Assembly (NCBI RefSeq): GCF_000211475.1
Contig: NC_015474.1
Coordinates: 310,001-374,000, forward strand
Direction: 5' to 3'
Origin: Pyrococcus sp. NA2
GTDB taxonomy: Archaea; Methanobacteriota_B; Thermococci; Thermococcales; Thermococcaceae
DNA length: 64,000 bases
In this document: positions 60,531-64,000 of the stretch, piece by piece
Position numbering within the stretch: position 1 is the first letter of the stretch
How the letters are laid out: the number at the start of each line of letters is the position of its first letter
Made by a program: the position numbers and the translations under genes
Notes under the pieces: generated by a model
Told to the model about the DNA's origin: nothing
The model's database searches: none
What the model saw: only the letters and a program-made list of their open reading frames with translations

Positions 60531-60550
60531 CTCACATCACCTCACCAATA

Positions 60551-60592
60551 TTTTCTTTACCAATGGTTATTAAAATCGCATCGATTTATAAA
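60551..60592 (-). promoter_or_regulatory. cdc48 promoter with Phr operator
   Basis: TATA box TTTATAAA at 60585-60592 (BRE-like ACCGAAAAC upstream on the minus strand). The sequence 60551-60574 reads TTTAATAACCATTGGTAAAG then AAAA on the minus strand: TTTA, TGGTAA at the predicted start site and AAAA about 10 bp on, the published three-part signature of the heat-shock repressor Phr. Confidence 0.75.
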
Positions 60593-60611
60593 GTTTTCGG
60601 TAAAAGGCAGA

Positions 60612-60854
60612 TTAAAGGAACCACAAGAGAATGATTATTGTCAAGTATAGGACAAAAATCGCCGTTATAATCATTCTGATGATCTTATTCCTCGTGAGTA
60701 GATAGATTCCAGCAACAATTAAAACTACTCCCCAAAACGCCCTCTTAAAGTACTCACCATATTGAAGGAATATCAAGTACACCTCTGGTTTTATACTCTT
60801 CAACAGGAGTAAAAATCCAAGGAAAGTTAGGAAAAACCCTATAACTCTCTTCAT
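60612..60854 (-). CDS. Small membrane protein downstream of PspC
   Basis: The 80-residue protein has three hydrophobic helices (residues 5-20, 38-55 and 60-79). It overlaps the PspC-domain gene by 4 bases (ATGA), so the two are co-translated. It resembles the C-terminal DUF5668-like hydrophobic pairs seen near PspC genes, but I cannot assign a family with certainty. Confidence 0.65.
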   Translation of the reverse strand: MKRVIGFFLTFLGFLLLLKSIKPEVYLIFLQYGEYFKRAFWGVVLIVAGIYLLTRNKIIRMIITAIFVLYLTIIILLWFL

Positions 60855-61276
60855 CTCTCTTCCCTCACAATCAGGTATACGCCAAGAAGGATTAGAAGTA
60901 CCCCAACAACTTCTCCAGTTCTAATTGTTATTGGGGTAAACTCCTTTACTATCAAAAGTAAGCCCAAGATTGTCAAGCCGATTCCAAGAAGCCTCGTTTC
61001 ATCTCTACTTCCAATCTCCGAAAATCTTTCCATGGTTTCCTTAGTCACCTTTTCTATCTTTTCTTGTATCTTATCTCCGGTTATTTCCTCTTCTTCCCCC
61101 TCTGGCATAACAATTGCAATTAGGAAGTAGGCTAGGATGAAGATAGGCTCAACAAGACAGAGAAGAATGTACAGGATCCTAACTATCGTTGGGTCTATCT
61201 CAAGATACTCGGCTATTCCGCCTAAAACTCCCAGAAGGATCCTATCCTTCTTGCTCCTTACGAGTCTCTTCTTCAC
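60851..61276 (-). CDS. PspC-domain membrane protein
   Basis: The 141-residue protein starts with a PspC domain (MKKRLVRSKKDRILLGVLGG, IAEYLEIDPTIVRILYILLC), a membrane helix, an acidic linker (PEGEEEEITGDKIQEK) and two more helices. PspC proteins take part in envelope stress responses in bacteria; the archaeal role is unknown. I choose GTG 61276 as start, 5 bases after AGGTGG, because PspC domains begin there. It sits next to hsp20 and cdc48 in a stress-gene cluster. Confidence 0.82.
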   Translation of the reverse strand: MKKRLVRSKKDRILLGVLGGIAEYLEIDPTIVRILYILLCLVEPIFILAYFLIAIVMPEGEEEEITGDKIQEKIEKVTKETMERFSEIGSRDETRLLGIGLTILGLLLIVKEFTPITIRTGEVVGVLLILLGVYLIVREER

Positions 61277-61329
61277 AGATGCCACCTACGTTAATCTGAA
61301 CAAATGTATATAAAAATATTGGAAAGAGA

Positions 61330-61830
61330 TCATTCAATCTTTACCTCGAAGCCTTCTCCTTCCCTCTTGCTTGGGTGCTTCTTTGGAATCCTTATCTCAA
61401 GGACACCGTTATTGTACTTAGCCTTTGCCTTCTCTGGAATAACTTCCTCTGGAAGTCTTATGACTCTTCTGTAACCACTGTAATATCTTTCTATCCTAAC
61501 GGCCCCCTCCTCCTCAAGCTCCTTTTCTCTTCTCACCATTGCCTCAAGATATACACTGTCCTCGGTTACTCTGACCTTTATGTCCTCCTTCCTAACTCCT
61601 GGGAGCTCAGCTATTATGACGAACTCGTCACCCCTGTCGAATATATCGACAAATGGCTCTCTCCAGACTTCTCTGGCACTTTCTTCATAAAGTTCAGGCT
61701 CTCTCCACCTTCTGTACGTCCACAGCCTTGGCCTGCTGAAGAACTCATCAAACATTGCATCGATTTCTTCTTGGATCTCTCTTATTAGGTCGAATGGATC
61801 CCAAATGTCCCACCTTCTCCTCCTCACCAT
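61330..61830 (-). CDS. hsp20: Small heat shock protein Hsp20
   Basis: The 166-residue protein has a charged N-terminal region (RRRRWDIWDPFDLIREIQEEID, in part), an alpha-crystallin domain from about residue 58 (FVDIFDRGDEFVIIAELPGVRKEDI, in part) and the C-terminal IXI-type IRIPKK anchor. It holds unfolding proteins in large oligomers. ATG 61830 (MVRRRRW) lies 5 bases after GGGGGTGA; two earlier start codons crowd that site. Phr operator upstream. Confidence 0.94.
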   Translation of the reverse strand: MVRRRRWDIWDPFDLIREIQEEIDAMFDEFFSRPRLWTYRRWREPELYEESAREVWREPFVDIFDRGDEFVIIAELPGVRKEDIKVRVTEDSVYLEAMVRREKELEEEGAVRIERYYSGYRRVIRLPEEVIPEKAKAKYNNGVLEIRIPKKHPSKREGEGFEVKIE

Positions 61831-61850
61831 ACCCATCACCCCCTCTCACT

Positions 61851-61891
61851 TTTTGTTACCAATAGTTACTAAAGTATACTTCCTTTATAAA
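61851..61891. promoter_or_regulatory. hsp20 promoter with Phr operator; TATA shared with the PfkB gene
   Basis: TTTATAAA at 61884-61891 is palindromic. On the minus strand it is preceded by GCGAAACC and serves hsp20; the sequence 61851-61873 reads TTTAGTAACTATTGGTAAC then AAAA, with TGGTAA at the predicted start site, the Phr signature. On the plus strand the same box would start the kinase mRNA near 61914. Confidence 0.72.
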
Positions 61892-61933
61892 GGTTTCGCT
61901 ATCACTAAAAACTTTGATGAATAAAAGGATAGC

Positions 61934-62815
61934 ATGAAGCTGGACGTAATTTGCATGGGAAATCTAAATTACGATATTGTTTTTTTAATGGAAAGATTTC
62001 CAGGGATTCACGAGAAAGTAAACGCCATTAGTGTGTTCACGGGACTTGGAGGCTCTGCTGGTAATACTGCAACATGGCTAGCTCACCTTGGAATGAAGGT
62101 TGGATTTATAGGAGCTGTCGGTAATGATGACTTTGGAAGACTCCATTTAGAGTTCTTCAAAAAAATAGGAGTTGATACAAGGGGGATTAAGGTAGTTGAT
62201 GAACCAACTGGAATAGCCGTGACAATGGTCAGGGGAGAGGATAAGAGAATAGTGAAATATCCTGGGGCCAATAGATTTAAGGAGATAAACATGGATTACC
62301 TAAAGCTCGCAAAACACCTACATCTATCCTCAAATCCAGTTGAATTGATAAGGGATGCAGTAAATAAAGCAAAATCCCTTGGATTAACGGTCTCCTTTGA
62401 TCCAGGAGAGATGGAGGTTCCCCAAGACATAGAGGAGAAGATTGATATCCTAATGATGAATGAGGATGAGTTTAAGGCAAAATATGGGAGCCTAAAGAAC
62501 ATCAAAAATATAAGATCAAAGATCGCAATAGCAACGTTAAACGGAGGAGGAGCACTGGTTAAGGATGAAATAAGAAACGTCCATGAAGTTAGAGGCCTTT
62601 CAGCAGAAGCTGTGGACACTACAGGGGGAGGAGACGCTTTTAATGCTGGATTTATATACGGGTTCCTAAATGGATGGGACGTCGTTAGCTCGGCCAAGCT
62701 TGGAATGTTATTGGCCTACCTAACGGTTCAAAAGGTTGGAGCCAGAACTGCAGTGAGACCAATTAGCGATATAAGGAAGATTGCCAAGGAATTAAATCTT
62801 AGCATACCTCTTTAA
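61934..62815 (+). CDS. PfkB-family carbohydrate or nucleoside kinase
   Basis: The 293-residue protein belongs to the PfkB/ribokinase family. The first signature is [17 protein letters not shown] and the second is [17 protein letters not shown], with the catalytic Asp (GGGDAF replaces the usual GAGDAF). The N-terminus [11 protein letters not shown] is typical. Relatives in Thermococcales include sugar, nucleoside and ribose-1-phosphate kinases, and the substrate cannot be fixed by eye. Ends 4 bases inside the opposing permease gene. Confidence 0.85.
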   Translation: MKLDVICMGNLNYDIVFLMERFPGIHEKVNAISVFTGLGGSAGNTATWLAHLGMKVGFIGAVGNDDFGRLHLEFFKKIGVDTRGIKVVDEPTGIAVTMVRGEDKRIVKYPGANRFKEINMDYLKLAKHLHLSSNPVELIRDAVNKAKSLGLTVSFDPGEMEVPQDIEEKIDILMMNEDEFKAKYGSLKNIKNIRSKIAIATLNGGGALVKDEIRNVHEVRGLSAEAVDTTGGGDAFNAGFIYGFLNGWDVVSSAKLGMLLAYLTVQKVGARTAVRPISDIRKIAKELNLSIPL

Positions 62816-63630
62816 TAAGCCTTCAACCCTATTTCTCTTGCCCTCCTTTCACTCCACCTGTAGGTTAAGAAACCCAAAACTGCATAGACCATTGATATCA
62901 AGGTTAGGTAAATTATCTCATTAAGGCTACCTCCAAAACCATATACAACGACCCTTCTAACGGCTGAGGTAGTCGGGGCGTAAGGGAGTAAGTTTGCCAA
63001 TATTTGCAGGGGTCTTGGCAATATTTCCAGGGGATACATTGCACCACTCAATGCGAATACTAGCATCTCAAGTATATTTATGAAGGGCCCTGGATCTCTC
63101 AAGTAGAGCACTATCCCACTCGCCATCAATCCAAGTCCAATCATCCCAACGGTGCCTATTAATAACACGACCAAACCCTTAAGCAAACCCACCAAGTTAA
63201 GGTTCAGTCTAAAGAGAATATAGAATATCGGGATGTATATTGCCATGTAAAGAAAGCTCAGGACTAGTCTAACTAGGATGTTCCCAAGGAAGAATGTTAT
63301 TCTTCTCATAGGGGATGCAAAGGAATATTCAAGTGTTCCAGCGTATAACTCATCAACGATTGTCCAAGCAAAGCCACTTAAAAATGTTAAACCAAAGCCC
63401 AGAACCATAAAGCCAAGGACGGCAAATGTTAAGTAATCTGAATATCCAGTTAACTTAGCTAAAGCCTCAGAAGTTCTCTTCCCGGTTAGTCCTATTCCTA
63501 TCAAAAGGGCATTACCAACGAAGAACAAGCCCATTAACAACTCACTCACAAACCATGCTCTATAACTCAGAAATATCTTCCAATTCTTCCTGGCAACTCC
63601 GAGGAGAGCCCTAATCTCAGTAACCTCCAT
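62812..63630 (-). CDS. ABC-2 type transporter permease
   Basis: The 272-residue protein has six membrane helices and the ABC-2 permease pattern ([19 protein letters not shown] near the start, [25 protein letters not shown] in part, and [33 protein letters not shown] in part). Its start overlaps the end of a second ABC-2 permease gene by 14 bases, so a heteromeric exporter is likely; the ATPase is probably upstream outside the window. Confidence 0.85.
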   Translation of the reverse strand: MEVTEIRALLGVARKNWKIFLSYRAWFVSELLMGLFFVGNALLIGIGLTGKRTSEALAKLTGYSDYLTFAVLGFMVLGFGLTFLSGFAWTIVDELYAGTLEYSFASPMRRITFFLGNILVRLVLSFLYMAIYIPIFYILFRLNLNLVGLLKGLVVLLIGTVGMIGLGLMASGIVLYLRDPGPFINILEMLVFALSGAMYPLEILPRPLQILANLLPYAPTTSAVRRVVVYGFGGSLNEIIYLTLISMVYAVLGFLTYRWSERRAREIGLKAY

Positions 63631-64000
63631 AGCCCATCATCCTCGCTATTCTCTCAGCCCACTTAAAGATAATCAAGCTTATGATCCAATATATCGCAAG
63701 GAGTGCAAGCATCATCGCCATGTCTCCCAAAACAGCTGAGTATCCAAGGCCCATGAATATCTTCCTAACCGCATTTGAAGCGTGAGTTAGAGGAATTAGC
63801 ATTGACAAATCTCTAATTGGCTTTGGAAGAGTCGAGAGTGGGAAGAACACACCTGAGAGAAACAGAATTGCAAACTCAACGATATTTGCCATTGGACCTA
63901 TGTTCTTCAACATCATGACCAAGCCTGAGAATATCAGTCCGAATCCAAGGAACGTCAAGAATGATATTGCAAGTATTGGAATTGCCTTAATTATCGTGAG
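63617..64000 (-). CDS. ABC-2 type transporter permease, C-terminal part (partial)
   Basis: The frame is open to the window edge at 64000, so only the last 127 residues are seen. They contain the conserved LFLSGVFFPLSTLPKPIRDLSMLIPLTHASNAVRK (in part) of ABC-2 permeases and two further helices. It is the upstream partner of the permease at 62812-63630. An internal TTG at 63958 is not the real start. Confidence 0.82.
   Translation of the reverse strand, partial: LTIIKAIPILAISFLTFLGFGLIFSGLVMMLKNIGPMANIVEFAILFLSGVFFPLSTLPKPIRDLSMLIPLTHASNAVRKIFMGLGYSAVLGDMAMMLALLAIYWIISLIIFKWAERIARMMGYGGY

Noticed and set aside
61851-61870. GTTAC-CAATA-GTTAC as a direct-repeat operator of an unknown regulator
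   Set aside because: It is fully explained by the Phr signature read on the other strand, with TTTA, TGGTAA and AAAA in the right places.

Overview
The window is a stretch of chromosome from a hyperthermophilic euryarchaeon of the order Thermococcales, almost certainly a Pyrococcus. The evidence is a 67-residue HpyA1-type histone, ADP-forming acetyl-CoA synthetase genes, a TET aminopeptidase, Alba, Cdc48, archaeal MptA, archaeosine-world translation genes, GAGGTG ribosome binding sites, BRE/TATA promoters and short or absent leaders. Gene order from the S10 cluster through histone, SMC, XerA and GAPDH to Cdc48/Hsp20 is as I remember it from Pyrococcus furiosus, but several proteins (SMC, Rpp29) differ from the P. 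furiosus or P. horikoshii versions I recall, so I do not name a species. There are no rRNA or tRNA genes, no CRISPR array and no intact insertion sequence.

Layout. 1-10020 (minus strand): the S10/spc ribosomal protein operon, from a SPOUT methyltransferase and L3 down to L19e, with the RNase P subunit Rpp29 and the eIF1/SUI1 homologue nested in it. 10160-14826: a four-CBS protein, SepF, an HD phosphohydrolase, a decayed IS200/IS605 end, the histone, MptA and a divergent archaemetzincin. 14875-20892: small membrane proteins, a ThiI-type PP-loop protein, ADP-forming acetyl-CoA synthetase (alpha and beta) and CTP synthase. 21024-25194: the condensin pair ScpA-SMC. 25258-32721: LrgA-LrgB-CPBP membrane triad, a TIP49/RuvB-like ATPase, HMG-CoA reductase with a MinD-like ATPase, a MATE exporter and an HTH regulator. 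32808-43408: a variant SDR enzyme, MoaC, TiaS, TrkH, an unusual ABC transporter, a frameshifted cysteine-synthase-like gene, a CYTH enzyme, archaemetzincin and TET aminopeptidase. 43521-50594: DUF655-KsgA, SAM synthetase, a TOPRIM protein with XerA, pantoate kinase, Trm1 and L35Ae. 50693-57768: GAPDH followed by a small DUF1884 protein (a candidate single-domain encapsulin-like protein), an ECF S component opposite ThiL, Ogt, a TPR membrane protein, a secreted orphan, a three-unit H/ACA guide RNA and the protein-only RNase P HARP. 57772-64000: Alba, Cdc48, a PspC pair, Hsp20, a PfkB kinase and two ABC-2 permeases, the last running off the window.

How the parts fit. Much of the window is information processing: ribosome synthesis, rRNA and tRNA modification (SPOUT, KsgA, Trm1, TiaS, H/ACA RNA), tRNA 5' processing (Rpp29 and HARP), chromosome packing and segregation (histone, Alba, SMC-ScpA, XerA) and heat-shock response. 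Hsp20 and Cdc48 both carry a sequence matching the known binding pattern of the heat-shock repressor Phr exactly where transcription should start; the TIP49-like gene carries a similar sequence, which I infer makes it a third member of that regulon.

Most noteworthy are the GAPDH-DUF1884 pair, the triple H/ACA RNA abutting HARP, the Phr-like site at the TIP49 gene, a mixed-type ABC transporter with no visible binding protein, the one-base frameshift in the PLP enzyme, and an SDR that has lost its catalytic Tyr and Lys.
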